From NCBI RefSeq assembly GCF_000718515.1, contig NZ_JNZS01000008.1, positions 224,204 to 288,203 on the forward strand: a DNA stretch of 64,000 nt, read 5' to 3'. Below the pieces are notes generated by a model. That model did no database searches. It was not told the origin of the DNA and saw nothing but the letters and a program-made list of their open reading frames with translations. A program made the position numbers and the translations under genes. The stretch is from Micromonospora parva (GTDB lineage: Bacteria > Actinomycetota > Actinomycetes > Mycobacteriales > Micromonosporaceae). Positions 55,882-64,000 of the stretch are shown piece after piece (position 1 is the stretch's first letter; each line of letters starts with the position of its first letter).

Positions 55882-56559
55882 CTACCGTTCAGCCGGCACC
55901 GGTATCGATCGCGCGGCGGCCAGGTCAACCGGCCCGTACCGGGTACACGGCGCGCCGGTGATCAGCGCCCAGTAACGGTCGCCGTACGACCAGTGCCACC
56001 ACTCCGTCGGGTAGTTCACCATCCCCGCGCCGCCCAGCGCGTCCACCATGATCTGCCGGTGCCGACGGGCGGCGCCGACGATCGCCGGGGCGTCGGTGAA
56101 GCAGGCGTCGGCGCTGTCCTCCGGGGTGGCGTCGATGGCAGTGCCCAGATCCACCTCCACCCCGTCGTCGGTGCAGAGCGTCAGGTCCACCGCGCCGCCG
56201 GTGCTGTGCGGGGCCACCTCGACCGGTGAGACGAACTTCGTCGTCTCCCGGTGCAGCCGCTCGGGTGACCAGTCCGGGTGTCGTCGGCGCAGCTCGTCCC
56301 GGTAGCCGGTGAAGATGGCCAGCTGCGCCCGGTACGGCCGGTAGCCCTCGACCACCAGCAGGCGCAGCCCACCGGGCAGGGCACGCTGCGCGGCGATCAG
56401 GCGGTCCACCACACCGGCGCGCAGCCGGGCGTACGCCCCGGCGGGGTCGGCCGCCCGGCCGTCGAGCCGCAGCTCCGGCACCTCCCGCAGGTCCACGAAC
56501 TCGTCGCCGTCGTCGGCGCTGGGCACTGCCGCCACCCGGGGATCGGAGAGCAGGATCAT
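55882..56559 (-). CDS. vanX: D-Ala-D-Ala dipeptidase VanX
   Basis: A 225-residue zinc dipeptidase that cleaves D-Ala-D-Ala, the target precursor of glycopeptide antibiotics. Zinc ligands are His118 and Asp125 (H-S-T-G-G-A-V-D) and His189; the catalytic base Glu186 is in E-W-W-H-W, and Arg74 in G-Y-R-P-Y matches Arg71 of VanX. In full vanHAX systems VanX works with a D-lactate-making VanH and a D-Ala-D-Lac ligase. Here it overlaps a ligase gene by ATGA and is the last gene of the operon. Confidence 0.9.
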   Translation of the reverse strand: MILLSDPRVAAVPSADDGDEFVDLREVPELRLDGRAADPAGAYARLRAGVVDRLIAAQRALPGGLRLLVVEGYRPYRAQLAIFTGYRDELRRRHPDWSPERLHRETTKFVSPVEVAPHSTGGAVDLTLCTDDGVEVDLGTAIDATPEDSADACFTDAPAIVGAARRHRQIMVDALGGAGMVNYPTEWWHWSYGDRYWALITGAPCTRYGPVDLAAARSIPVPAER

Positions 56560-57686
56560 CCGAGGCTCCCCACCGTGCTCGCCGACCGTTCCGCGTGCCG
56601 GACCCGGGCCAACTCGACGAGACGGTCCACCACCTCCCGGTAGGAGACCCCGACGGCGGCCCACACCTTCGGGTACATCGAGTGCGCGGTGAAGCCGGGC
56701 ATCGTGTTCAGCTCGTTGACGTACAGCTCGCCGGTCGTCTCGACGTAGAAGAAGTCGACCCGGGCCAGACCCCAACCGCCGATCGCGGCGAACGCGCGCA
56801 GCGACAGCTCACGGACCCGCGCGGTCACCTCGTCCGGCAGCACGGCGGGGACGATCATCGGGTCGTCGTCGCCGAAGTACTTCTGCTGGTAGTCGAACCA
56901 GCCGCCGCTGACCCGCACCTCGCCGACCGCCGACGCCTCGGGACGCCAGCCACCGAGCACCGCACACTCCAACTCCCGGCCGGCGACACCCTGCTCGACC
57001 ATGACCAGCTGGTCGTGGCGGAGCGCCTCCCGCACGGCGGCGGCCAGGTCGTCGCCCTCCCCGACCCGGGAGATGCCGATCGACGAACCCATGCTGGCCG
57101 GCTTGACGAAGAGCGGCCGGCTCAGCCCGGTCACCAGCTTCTCCGGGTCGTCGACCGTCCGGTAGGTGTGCGCGTCGAACGCCACGTACGGGGTGACGGG
57201 GATGCCCTCGGCGCGCAGCGCCCGCTTCATCGCCACCTTGTTCATGCCCACCGCCGAGGCGAGGATGCCGCAGCCCACGTACGGCACGTTCAGCGACTCC
57301 AGCAGCCCCTGCACCACACCGTCCTCCCCGTACGGGCCGTGCAGCACCGGGAAGAGCACGTCCAGCTCGGCGTGCACAGCGCCGGGGGCGTTACCGGCGG
57401 TCACCTGCACGACGCCCGGACGCGGACCGGCCCGCAACTCGACGGCCGGCCCGCTCACCACCAACTGGTCGTCGATGGCCCGCTCACCGGCCGGCCGGTC
57501 GCGCAACTCGGCCAGCAGCGCGTCGGGCATCAGCCGAAAACCGCCGCCGCGGGTGACACCGATGGCGACAGTGCGGTAGCCGCCACCGGCAAGCGCCCGG
57601 GCCACCCCGAGCGCGGACGCACACGACACCTCGTGCTCCGCCGACGGCCCACCGAACAGGATGCCGATCCGAACTGGCGCGCTCAC
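56556..57686 (-). CDS. ddl: D-alanine-D-alanine ligase
   Basis: A 376-residue Ddl/VanA-family ATP-grasp ligase. It shows G-G-P-S-A-E-H-E-V, H-G-P-Y-G-E-D-G, K-P-A-S-M-G-S-S-I-G-I and the final N-E-L-N-T-M-P-G-F. The omega loop has Lys269-Tyr270 (Q-Q-K-Y-F-G), the arrangement of D-Ala-D-Ala ligases; D-lactate ligases have His or Phe instead. So despite the VanX partner, the sequence predicts D-Ala-D-Ala formation. GTG start overlaps the upstream gene. Confidence 0.9.
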   Translation of the reverse strand: MSAPVRIGILFGGPSAEHEVSCASALGVARALAGGGYRTVAIGVTRGGGFRLMPDALLAELRDRPAGERAIDDQLVVSGPAVELRAGPRPGVVQVTAGNAPGAVHAELDVLFPVLHGPYGEDGVVQGLLESLNVPYVGCGILASAVGMNKVAMKRALRAEGIPVTPYVAFDAHTYRTVDDPEKLVTGLSRPLFVKPASMGSSIGISRVGEGDDLAAAVREALRHDQLVMVEQGVAGRELECAVLGGWRPEASAVGEVRVSGGWFDYQQKYFGDDDPMIVPAVLPDEVTARVRELSLRAFAAIGGWGLARVDFFYVETTGELYVNELNTMPGFTAHSMYPKVWAAVGVSYREVVDRLVELARVRHAERSASTVGSLG

Positions 57687-58693
57687 GCCGCCGCCCCTTC
57701 CCCGGTCAGGTCGGCGGACCGGGGTGCCATCAACCGGGCCACCAACGCCGCCTCCACGTTCCCGCCGGTCAGCACCACACCGACCGTCCGCTGCCGGTCC
57801 GTCACCGGCGCAAGGCGGAGGGCGCCGGCCAGGGCCGCCGCGCCGGACGGCTCGGCGAGCACCTTGAGGTCGGTCAGGATCAGCCGGAACGCCGCCGCGA
57901 TCTCGTCGTCGTCGACCCGGACGACGCCGCGCAGCCTGTCCCGCGCGATGGCGAACGGCAGCTCACCCACGCAGGACGGCCGCAGCCCGTCCGCGATGGT
58001 GGGCGCCGGTGCGACCGGCACGCGAACACCGGCCGCCAGGCTGCGGGCGAGCGAGTCGCAGCCCACCGGCTCCACGCCGTACACCTCGATGCCGGTGCCG
58101 GCGGCGGCCAGGCACCCGCCGGCCACCCCGCCACCACCGCCGACCGGTACGACGAGCGCGTCCAACGGTGTCCCCGCGCGCTCGGCGTCCTCGATCAGTT
58201 CCAGGCTCGCCGTGCCCTGCCCGGCGATCACGTCCGGGTGGTCGTACGCGTCGACGACGGGGTGACCGCTGTCGTCGCTGAGCCCGTTGGCCACCGCCAC
58301 CCGCTCCTCGACGGCGGTGCCGGCGAACACCACCCGCGCCCCCGCCGCGCGGGCCCGCTCGACCTTCGTCGGTGCCGCGTCGACCGGCAGCACCACTGTC
58401 GCCGCGAGGCCGTGCTGTCGGGCCGCCAACGCCACCGCCACCGCGTGGTTGCCGGTGCTCTGCGCGATCACCCCGGTGTGCCCGGCCGCGGCGAGGCGAC
58501 CGACAGCGCGCAGTGCGCCGCGCATCTTGTACGAGCCGCCGTGCTGAAGGTTCTCCGCCTTGAGCAGGACCCGGGCCCCGGCGAGTTCGTCGATCACCGG
58601 GGACCGCAGCACTGGTGTGCGGACCACGCGGCCGGCAAGCCAGCTGCTGGCCTCCTCGACATCGGCCCGGGTCTGGCCAACGGTGCGTGACAT
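57683..58693 (-). CDS. PLP-dependent serine/threonine dehydratase or racemase
   Basis: A 336-residue fold-type II PLP enzyme. The PLP lysine is in G-S-Y-K-M-R-G-A, the phosphate loop G-G-G-G-G-V-A-G, and the S-T-G-N-H-A-V-A (Asn) motif is typical. The family includes threonine dehydratases, serine racemases and hydroxyaspartate enzymes. Next to ddl and vanX a serine racemase role (making D-Ser) is possible but not proven. The ATG is preceded by AGGAGAG. Follows the histidine kinase by 73 bases. Confidence 0.8.
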   Translation of the reverse strand: MSRTVGQTRADVEEASSWLAGRVVRTPVLRSPVIDELAGARVLLKAENLQHGGSYKMRGALRAVGRLAAAGHTGVIAQSTGNHAVAVALAARQHGLAATVVLPVDAAPTKVERARAAGARVVFAGTAVEERVAVANGLSDDSGHPVVDAYDHPDVIAGQGTASLELIEDAERAGTPLDALVVPVGGGGGVAGGCLAAAGTGIEVYGVEPVGCDSLARSLAAGVRVPVAPAPTIADGLRPSCVGELPFAIARDRLRGVVRVDDDEIAAAFRLILTDLKVLAEPSGAAALAGALRLAPVTDRQRTVGVVLTGGNVEAALVARLMAPRSADLTGEGAAA

Positions 58694-58766
58694 CGTCTCT
58701 CCTTTTTCGGGCACACCACGGGCGGGATCCAGCGGTACGTGGACCCCGGGACGGTGGGTGGAAGTG

Positions 58767-59831
58767 TCAGGTCACTGCGGGTAGCTGAACGTCGACCCGC
58801 AGGCCGCCGTGTTCGGCGGGCCGGGCCGCGATGATGCCGTCGTGCGCCTGGGTGATCGAGCGGGCGATGGCCAGGCCCAGACCGGCCCCGCCGCCCTGCG
58901 AGGTCCGGTCCCGGGCGAGCCGGCGGAACGGTTCGAACAGACCCGCCACCGCCTCGGCCGGCACGGGTTGACCGGTGTTGACCACCGACAGTGCGGGCAC
59001 GCCACTCACCACGACGGTCAGCGAGCCGCCCGGCCGGTTGTACTTGATGCCGTTCTCCACCAGGTTGGTGACCAGGCGCTCCAGCAGCACCCGCTCGCCG
59101 ACGACGACCCGGGGCACGAGGTGGGTGCCGATGGTGACCCCGGCCTCCCGGGCGCGGTCGAGGTATCCGGCGAGCACCGCCTCGACGATCGTGTCGAGCC
59201 GCTGCGGGATCCGCGAGCGCAGGCCCTGGTCACTCTCGCTGAGCGCGAGCAGACCCTCGATGAGGCGTTCGTTGCGCTCGTTGGTCTCCAGCAGCTGGCT
59301 GGTCAACAACTCCAACTGCTCGCCGGTGAGCGTCCTGGCCATGCCGACCTCGATGAGCGTCCGCTGCACCGCGAGGGGCGTCCGCAGCTCGTGCGAGGCG
59401 TTCGCCGCGAACCGCCGCTGCCCCTCGTACCCGGCGGAGACACGTTCCATCATCTCGTCGATCGCCCGGGCCAGCCGGGCCAGCTCGTCGCGGCCCCGGG
59501 GCCGGATCCGGTGACCGAGGTTCTGCGGGCCGAGGTGACCGATCGGCCCGGCCAGGTCAGCGACCGGGCGCAGGCACCACGCCGCGCCGAACCAGAGCCC
59601 CACCAGGGCGGCCACTGTCACCAGCAGCACGGCCCCCAGGGGCAGCATGTACGCCCCCGGTCGCACGTCGGCGCAGACGGTGCTCAGTCCCGGCACCGGC
59701 AGGTCACAGAACTGCCGCCCCCAGATCCAGGTCACCCCCGCCAGCCACTTGCCCATCGCCGGCAGCACCGGCCCGGCCAGCAGCGCCAGCAGGCCCACCA
59801 GCAGCACCCGACGTCGGGGCGTCCAGCTCAC
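58767..59831 (-). CDS. VanS-like sensor histidine kinase
   Basis: A 354-residue kinase with two membrane helices (about 9-28 and 60-85) around a short extracellular loop with two Cys (C42, C53). A HAMP segment follows, then the HisKA box N-A-S-H-E-L-R-T-P-L, the N box N-L-V-E-N-G-I-K-Y-N and the G box G-G-G-A-G-L-G-L-A. Short-loop kinases of this kind sense membrane or cell-wall signals; its place before ddl/vanX suggests a VanS-like role. Overlaps the regulator gene by GTGA. Confidence 0.85.
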   Translation of the reverse strand: MSWTPRRRVLLVGLLALLAGPVLPAMGKWLAGVTWIWGRQFCDLPVPGLSTVCADVRPGAYMLPLGAVLLVTVAALVGLWFGAAWCLRPVADLAGPIGHLGPQNLGHRIRPRGRDELARLARAIDEMMERVSAGYEGQRRFAANASHELRTPLAVQRTLIEVGMARTLTGEQLELLTSQLLETNERNERLIEGLLALSESDQGLRSRIPQRLDTIVEAVLAGYLDRAREAGVTIGTHLVPRVVVGERVLLERLVTNLVENGIKYNRPGGSLTVVVSGVPALSVVNTGQPVPAEAVAGLFEPFRRLARDRTSQGGGAGLGLAIARSITQAHDGIIAARPAEHGGLRVDVQLPAVT

Positions 59832-60493
59832 GCCGGTCCGCCGATGCGGTAGCCGGCCTTCGGAACGGTGTGGATGATCGCCGGGTCGCCGAGCTTCTTG
59901 CGCAGGGTCATCACGGTGACCCGCACGGCGTTGGTGAACGGGTCGGCGAACTCGTCCCAGGCCTGCTCCAGCAACTCCTCGGCGCTGACCACCTGACCGT
60001 CCGCGCGCAGCAGCACGTGCAGCACCGCGAACTCCTTCGGGCTCAGCGCGAGCGGGCGACCGTCACGGGTGGCCACGTGCCGGCCCACGTCCAGCGCCAG
60101 ACCGTCCTGGGAAAGCACCGGTGGCAACGCCGGAGTGGACCGCCGCCCGAGGGCCTGCACCCGGGCCACCAGCTCGGCGAAAGCGAACGGCTTGGTCAGG
60201 TAGTCGTCCGCGCCGAGGCCGAGCCCTTCCACCCGGTCGCGGATGCCAGCCGCCGCGGTGAGCAGCAGGACCCGGGTGCCGACCTGGGAGTCGGCGATGC
60301 TGCGGCACACCTCGTCACCGGTGTGCCCCGGCATGTCCCGGTCGAGCACCGCGACGTCGTACCGGTTCACCCCGACCCGCTCCAACGCACCGTCACCGTC
60401 GTAGCAGACGTCGACGGCCATCGAGAGGCGACGCAGCCCTTCGGCCACCGTGTCCGCCAACAACCGTTCGTCGTCCGCCACCAGCACCCGCAC
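59828..60493 (-). CDS. VanR-like OmpR response regulator
   Basis: A 221-residue regulator with a receiver domain (D-D-E, Asp51 in V-L-D-R-D-M-P-G, K in L-T-K-P-F) and an OmpR winged helix (L-S-P-K-E-F-A-V-L-H, R-V-T-V-M-T-L-R-K-K). The GTG start with GGGGGAG is preferred over an ATG at 60511. It heads the predicted VanRS-PLP-ddl-vanX operon and probably regulates it. Confidence 0.88.
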   Translation of the reverse strand: MRVLVADDERLLADTVAEGLRRLSMAVDVCYDGDGALERVGVNRYDVAVLDRDMPGHTGDEVCRSIADSQVGTRVLLLTAAAGIRDRVEGLGLGADDYLTKPFAFAELVARVQALGRRSTPALPPVLSQDGLALDVGRHVATRDGRPLALSPKEFAVLHVLLRADGQVVSAEELLEQAWDEFADPFTNAVRVTVMTLRKKLGDPAIIHTVPKAGYRIGGPA

Positions 60494-60732
60494 GTTTGTC
60501 CGCTCCCCCATTTCGGCTTGCCCGGCATACCGTCGCAGGCCCGGGTTAAGGGTTCTGTAAGCACCCGCCGCAGCCATCCTCCACGCGCGTGTCCAGCGGG
60601 CAAACCATCGCCAGCCAGCGGATGTCGGCTTCGTTCCTGGCTCACGTCGTCTGCGTGGTCCGTCCCCGACAACCACGGCGGTTGGCGCTAGCGGGTGAGC
60701 TGCGTCACGATGGGGGCCGAGGAGGTCGCCCG

Positions 60733-62010
60733 ATGGCTGACCCGTGGCTCGCCCTGGAGTTCGGCGTCGATCCGGCGGAGCGGATCGCGCAGGTCGGCGC
60801 CGCCCACGAGGCGTTCCTGACCGCTGGCTCGGCCCCGCACCGGGTACGGGACGTGGTCCGTCGTTCCTGGGAACGCTCGGCCCGGCTCGACCCCGAGGCC
60901 ACCCCGCCGATCGACCTGGCCGACGACGTTCTGGCCGCGTACCGGGCGGCCCACCCGCTGGCCCGGGTCCTGCCGCTGTTCCGCGACCTGCTCGGCGGCA
61001 TCGCCCAGGACGGCGCGCACCTGATGGCGGTCTGCGACGCGCACGGGCGGCTGCTCTGGGTCGAGGGGCACCCGGGTGTGCTGCGGCACGCCGAGCGGAT
61101 GAACTTCGTGCCCGGTGCCCGTTGGGACGAGACACACGCCGGCACCAACGCGCCGGGCACCGCGCTGGCCGTCGACCACAGCGTGCAGATCTTCGCCACC
61201 GAGCACTTCAGTCGCCCGGTCCAGCGGTGGACCTGCGCCGCCGCACCGATCCACGATCCCGCCACCGGGCGGCTGCTCGGCGCGATCGACATCACCGGCG
61301 GGGACCACCTGGCCAATCCGCAGAGCCTGGCGCTGGTGCGGGCCACCGCCCGGGCCGCCGAGGCGCAGCTCGCCGCCGACCGACCGCCGGAACCCGGCGT
61401 GGCCACCGTTACCGCGCTCGGCCGCGACGAGGCGGAGCTGCGGCTCGACAGTCGACGCGTCCGGCTCGGCCGACGGCACAGCGAACTGCTGGTGCTGCTG
61501 CTCCAGCACCCCGAGGGACGCACCGGTGAACAACTCGGCCTCGACCTGTACGGCGACGACCGGCTGCACCCAGTAACCCTTCGTGCCGAGCTGTCCCGGT
61601 TGCGGCGAGTGCTCGGCCCCGAGTTGCTCGACTCCCGCCCGTACCGGCTACGCGGCACCGTCCGCGCCGACTTCACCACCGTCGCCGACCGGCTGGACCA
61701 GGGCGATCCCGCGGGGGCGCTCGACGCGTACCCCGGGCCGTTGCTGCCCGGCTCGGACGCGCCGGGAGTGACGCGACTGCGCCGGCTGATCGACGGTCAC
61801 CTCCGCGCCGCCGTGCTGGCCACCGCGGACCCGGCGCTGCTCGCCGCCTGGACCGCGACGCCGGCCGGCGCCGACGACCTCGCCGCCTGGCAGGCCCTGG
61901 CGCGGGCGCTGCCGGTGGGCGCGCCGCGTCGGCCCCTCGCCCTCGCGCGCATCGATCAGCTCGCCGGGGAGTACGACCTCCAGCGCGCAACGTGGCTGCA
62001 ACGTTCCTGA
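60733..62010 (+). CDS. GAF-domain transcriptional regulator
   Basis: A 425-residue regulator. The N-terminal 190 residues resemble the AcoR/GAF sensor region (V-V-R-R-S-W-E-R-S, W-D-E-T-H-A-G-T-N-A, A-A-A-P-I-H-D-P-A-T-G) that controls acetoin and aldehyde metabolism. Instead of the sigma-54 AAA domain and Fis helix, the C-terminus (about 230-380) has a winged-helix region (R-L-G-R-R-H-S-E-L-L-V-L-L) and a helical tail resembling BTAD. Directly upstream of the aldehyde dehydrogenase, it is the likely aldehyde-responsive activator. GAGGAGG supports the ATG. Confidence 0.8.
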   Translation: MADPWLALEFGVDPAERIAQVGAAHEAFLTAGSAPHRVRDVVRRSWERSARLDPEATPPIDLADDVLAAYRAAHPLARVLPLFRDLLGGIAQDGAHLMAVCDAHGRLLWVEGHPGVLRHAERMNFVPGARWDETHAGTNAPGTALAVDHSVQIFATEHFSRPVQRWTCAAAPIHDPATGRLLGAIDITGGDHLANPQSLALVRATARAAEAQLAADRPPEPGVATVTALGRDEAELRLDSRRVRLGRRHSELLVLLLQHPEGRTGEQLGLDLYGDDRLHPVTLRAELSRLRRVLGPELLDSRPYRLRGTVRADFTTVADRLDQGDPAGALDAYPGPLLPGSDAPGVTRLRRLIDGHLRAAVLATADPALLAAWTATPAGADDLAAWQALARALPVGAPRRPLALARIDQLAGEYDLQRATWLQRS

Positions 62011-62058
62011 AACTAGCGTCGCCGTCGGCACACCCGCACAACGACGGCGGAGGTAACC

Positions 62059-63564
62059 ATGACGCGCTACGACGCGCCCACCCACTGGCAGTCCCGTTAC
62101 GACCACTTCATCGGCGGCGAGTACGTCAAGCCGCACGGCGGCGCCTACTTCGAGAACCCGACCCCGGTCACCGGGCAGACCTTCACCGAGGTCGCCCGCG
62201 GCACCGCACCCGACGTGGAGAAGGCCCTCGACGCGGCACACGGCGCCGCCGACGCCTGGGGCCGGACCCCGGTGGCCGAACGGGCGCTGATCCTCAACCG
62301 GATCGCCGACCGGATGCAGGACAACCTGGAGTCCCTGGCCATCGCCGAGAGCTGGGAGAACGGCAAGCCGGTCCGGGAAACCCTCGCCGCCGACATTCCG
62401 CTCGCCATCGACCACTTCCGCTACTTCGCCGGGGCGATCCGGGCCCAGGAGGGCTCACTCGGCGAACTCGACGACGACACCGTGGCGTACCACTTCCACG
62501 AACCGCTCGGCGTGGTCGGGCAGATCATCCCGTGGAACTTCCCGATCCTCATGGCGACCTGGAAGCTCGCGCCCGCGCTGGCCGCCGGCAACGCCGTGGT
62601 GCTCAAGCCGGCCGAGCAGACACCAGCGTCCATCCACTACTGGCTGTCCCTGGTGGCGGACCTGCTGCCACCGGGAGTGCTGAACATCGTCAACGGTTTC
62701 GGCGTGGAGGCCGGCAAACCGCTCGCGTCCTCCGCCCGGGTCGCGAAGGTGGCCTTCACCGGCGAGACCACCACCGGGCGGCTGATCATGCAGTACGCCA
62801 GTGAGAACATCAAACCGGTCACGCTGGAGTTGGGCGGCAAGAGCCCCAACATCTTCTTCGACGACGTCAGCGCCCACTCCGACGACTTCCTTGACAAGGC
62901 GCTGGAAGGCTTCACCATGTTCGCCCTCAACCAGGGCGAGGTCTGCACCTGCCCGTCGCGGGCGCTGATCCAGCAGGGCCACTACAGCGACTTCCTCGCC
63001 GCGGCGGTCTCCCGCACCGAGCAGATCGTGCAGGGGCACCCGCTGGACACCGACACGATGATCGGCGCGCAGGCCTCCAACGACCAGCTCGAAAAGATCC
63101 TGTCCTACCTGGACATCGGCCGGCAGGAAGGCGCCCGTGTACTGACCGGAGGATCGCGTGCCGACTTGGGCGGCGACTTGTCGGGCGGATACTACGTTGA
63201 GCCAACCATCTTCGAGGGCGACAACTCGATGCGGATCTTCCAGGAGGAGATCTTCGGGCCGGTGGTCTCGGTGACCTCCTTCGCCGACCTCGACGACGCC
63301 GTGAAGATCGCCAACGACACCCTGTACGGGCTGGGCGCGGGCGTCTGGAGCCGGGACATGAACACCGCGTACCGGGCCGGGCGGGCCATCCAGGCCGGAC
63401 GGGTGTGGACCAACTGCTACCACGCGTACCCGGCGCACGCCGCGTTCGGCGGGTACAAGCAGTCCGGCATCGGCCGGGAGAACCACAAGATGATGCTGGA
63501 GCACTACCAGCAGACGAAGAACCTGCTGGTCAGCTACTCCACCAAGAAGCTCGGTTTCTTCTGA
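62059..63564 (+). CDS. Acetaldehyde-type aldehyde dehydrogenase
   Basis: A 501-residue NAD+-dependent aldehyde dehydrogenase of the ExaC/AldB group. It has I-P-W-N-F-P-I-L-M (cofactor), [15 protein letters not shown] (Glu) and the Cys in N-Q-G-E-V-C-T-C-P. Such enzymes oxidise acetaldehyde and other short aldehydes from alcohol breakdown. GGAGG supports the ATG. It is followed by a DUF779 gene with a TGATG overlap, a common partner. Confidence 0.9.
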   Translation: MTRYDAPTHWQSRYDHFIGGEYVKPHGGAYFENPTPVTGQTFTEVARGTAPDVEKALDAAHGAADAWGRTPVAERALILNRIADRMQDNLESLAIAESWENGKPVRETLAADIPLAIDHFRYFAGAIRAQEGSLGELDDDTVAYHFHEPLGVVGQIIPWNFPILMATWKLAPALAAGNAVVLKPAEQTPASIHYWLSLVADLLPPGVLNIVNGFGVEAGKPLASSARVAKVAFTGETTTGRLIMQYASENIKPVTLELGGKSPNIFFDDVSAHSDDFLDKALEGFTMFALNQGEVCTCPSRALIQQGHYSDFLAAAVSRTEQIVQGHPLDTDTMIGAQASNDQLEKILSYLDIGRQEGARVLTGGSRADLGGDLSGGYYVEPTIFEGDNSMRIFQEEIFGPVVSVTSFADLDDAVKIANDTLYGLGAGVWSRDMNTAYRAGRAIQAGRVWTNCYHAYPAHAAFGGYKQSGIGRENHKMMLEHYQQTKNLLVSYSTKKLGFF

Positions 63565-63908
63565 TGCCGGTCGTCTCCGTCACCCCCGCCGCGGCGGAGT
63601 TGATCCGGTCGCTGCGGGGGCGGCACGGCCCGCTGATGTTCCACCAGTCCGGCGGCTGCTGCGACGGCAGCGCCCCGATGTGCTTCCCGGCGGGCGAGTT
63701 CCGCACCGGCGCCTCCGACGTGCTGCTCGCCTCGCTCTCGGTCGACGGGGTGGCTGAGCCGGTCGAGTTCTGGATGTCGACGTCACAGTGGGAGTTGTGG
63801 AAACACACCACGCTGACCGTCGACGTGGTGCCGGGCAGAGGCAGCGGCTTCTCCCTGGAAGCCCCCGACGGCGTCCGCTTCCTCATCCGCTCCCACCTGG
63901 CCCCGTAA
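63564..63908 (+). CDS. DUF779 protein
   Basis: A 114-residue protein with the DUF779 signature F-H-Q-S-G-G-C-C-D-G-S-x-P-M-C and the C-terminal Y/W-rich sheet. The Cys cluster may bind metal. DUF779 genes travel with acetaldehyde dehydrogenases, but their biochemical role is unknown. Its start overlaps the dehydrogenase stop, so expression is coupled. Confidence 0.85.
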   Translation: MPVVSVTPAAAELIRSLRGRHGPLMFHQSGGCCDGSAPMCFPAGEFRTGASDVLLASLSVDGVAEPVEFWMSTSQWELWKHTTLTVDVVPGRGSGFSLEAPDGVRFLIRSHLAP

Positions 63909-63937
63909 CGCCCCACCCACCCCACCCCCCGCTCGCC

Positions 63938-64000
63938 GATCTTGCACTTCCTGTCCCGACCTATTTGCCATCGAGGACATTTCGGCAACACAAAATGCAA
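63938..64000. repeat. Palindromic repeat element, truncated by window end
   Basis: GATCTTGCACTTCCTGTCCC at the left and CAACACAAAATGCAA at the right form an imperfect inverted repeat centred near 63970. The outer GATC arm is cut off by the end of the sequence. It is distinct from the three TGATCCACTC elements. Confidence 0.5.

Noticed and set aside
56556..57686. D-Ala-D-Lac ligase (VanA type)
   Set aside because: The omega loop has Lys-Tyr, as in D-Ala-D-Ala ligases, and no VanH dehydrogenase is present.

Overview
The window is about 70% G+C actinobacterial chromosome, most likely from Micromonosporaceae (Micromonospora or a close relative). The evidence is a conserved block, mostly on the minus strand, that matches the actinobacterial order smpB-ftsX-ftsE-prfB and secA-hpf-comF-lpqB-mtrB-mtrA-ahcY-manA-SIS isomerase-Trm112-manB. 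Start codons are often GTG, many neighbours overlap by ATGA or GTGA, and the tmRNA tag ends in ALAA. Genus and species are inference.

Layout. (1) 1-3.9 kb is a decayed, partly lower-G+C patch next to the 3' end of a tRNA-Ala: an SdpI-like membrane protein, a zinc-free L36, a small secreted protein, a YciI protein, an SdpI pseudogene, several perfect hairpins and a 23-base poly-C tract. (2) 4-8.9 kb holds yqgE, a benzoylformate decarboxylase, a lipoprotein and two proteins of unknown function. (3) 9-13.6 kb carries ssrA, smpB, ftsX, ftsE, prfB and a PadR regulator, followed by pruA and small conserved actinobacterial genes up to about 19 kb. (4) 17.9-19.4 kb has two gene-poor stretches full of tandem repeats and dispersed palindromes. 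(5) 19.5-31 kb carries secA, two double-GNAT genes, hpf, comF, lpqB and the MtrAB two-component system. (6) 31-34.5 kb is an EfeUOB iron-uptake operon with two IdeR/DtxR-like boxes. (7) 34.6-44.2 kb holds ahcY, manA, a cation efflux protein, the SIS isomerase, Trm112, manB, a cell-surface protein, nfi and a small membrane protein.

(8) 44.3-50.8 kb is the most interesting region: a type VII-style polymorphic toxin locus. A YbaB-like protein, a WXG100-like protein and a 1346-residue effector are followed by a small overlapping gene that is the likely immunity gene. I read the effector as carrying two enzymatic domains, a papain-like (Tox-PL) domain and a C-terminal RelA/SpoT-like nucleotide pyrophosphokinase domain. 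A YwqJ-deaminase/SUKH-3 protein is transcribed divergently, 79 bases from the start chosen for the YbaB gene.

(9) 50.8-55.1 kb encodes putrescine/GABA catabolism (aldehyde dehydrogenases and gabT), followed by a secreted protein built of two repeats. (10) 55.9-60.5 kb is a VanRS-like two-component system followed by a PLP-dependent dehydratase/racemase, a D-Ala-D-Ala ligase and a VanX dipeptidase. (11) 60.7-63.9 kb is a GAF-domain regulator, an acetaldehyde-type dehydrogenase and a DUF779 protein. The window ends inside a palindromic repeat.
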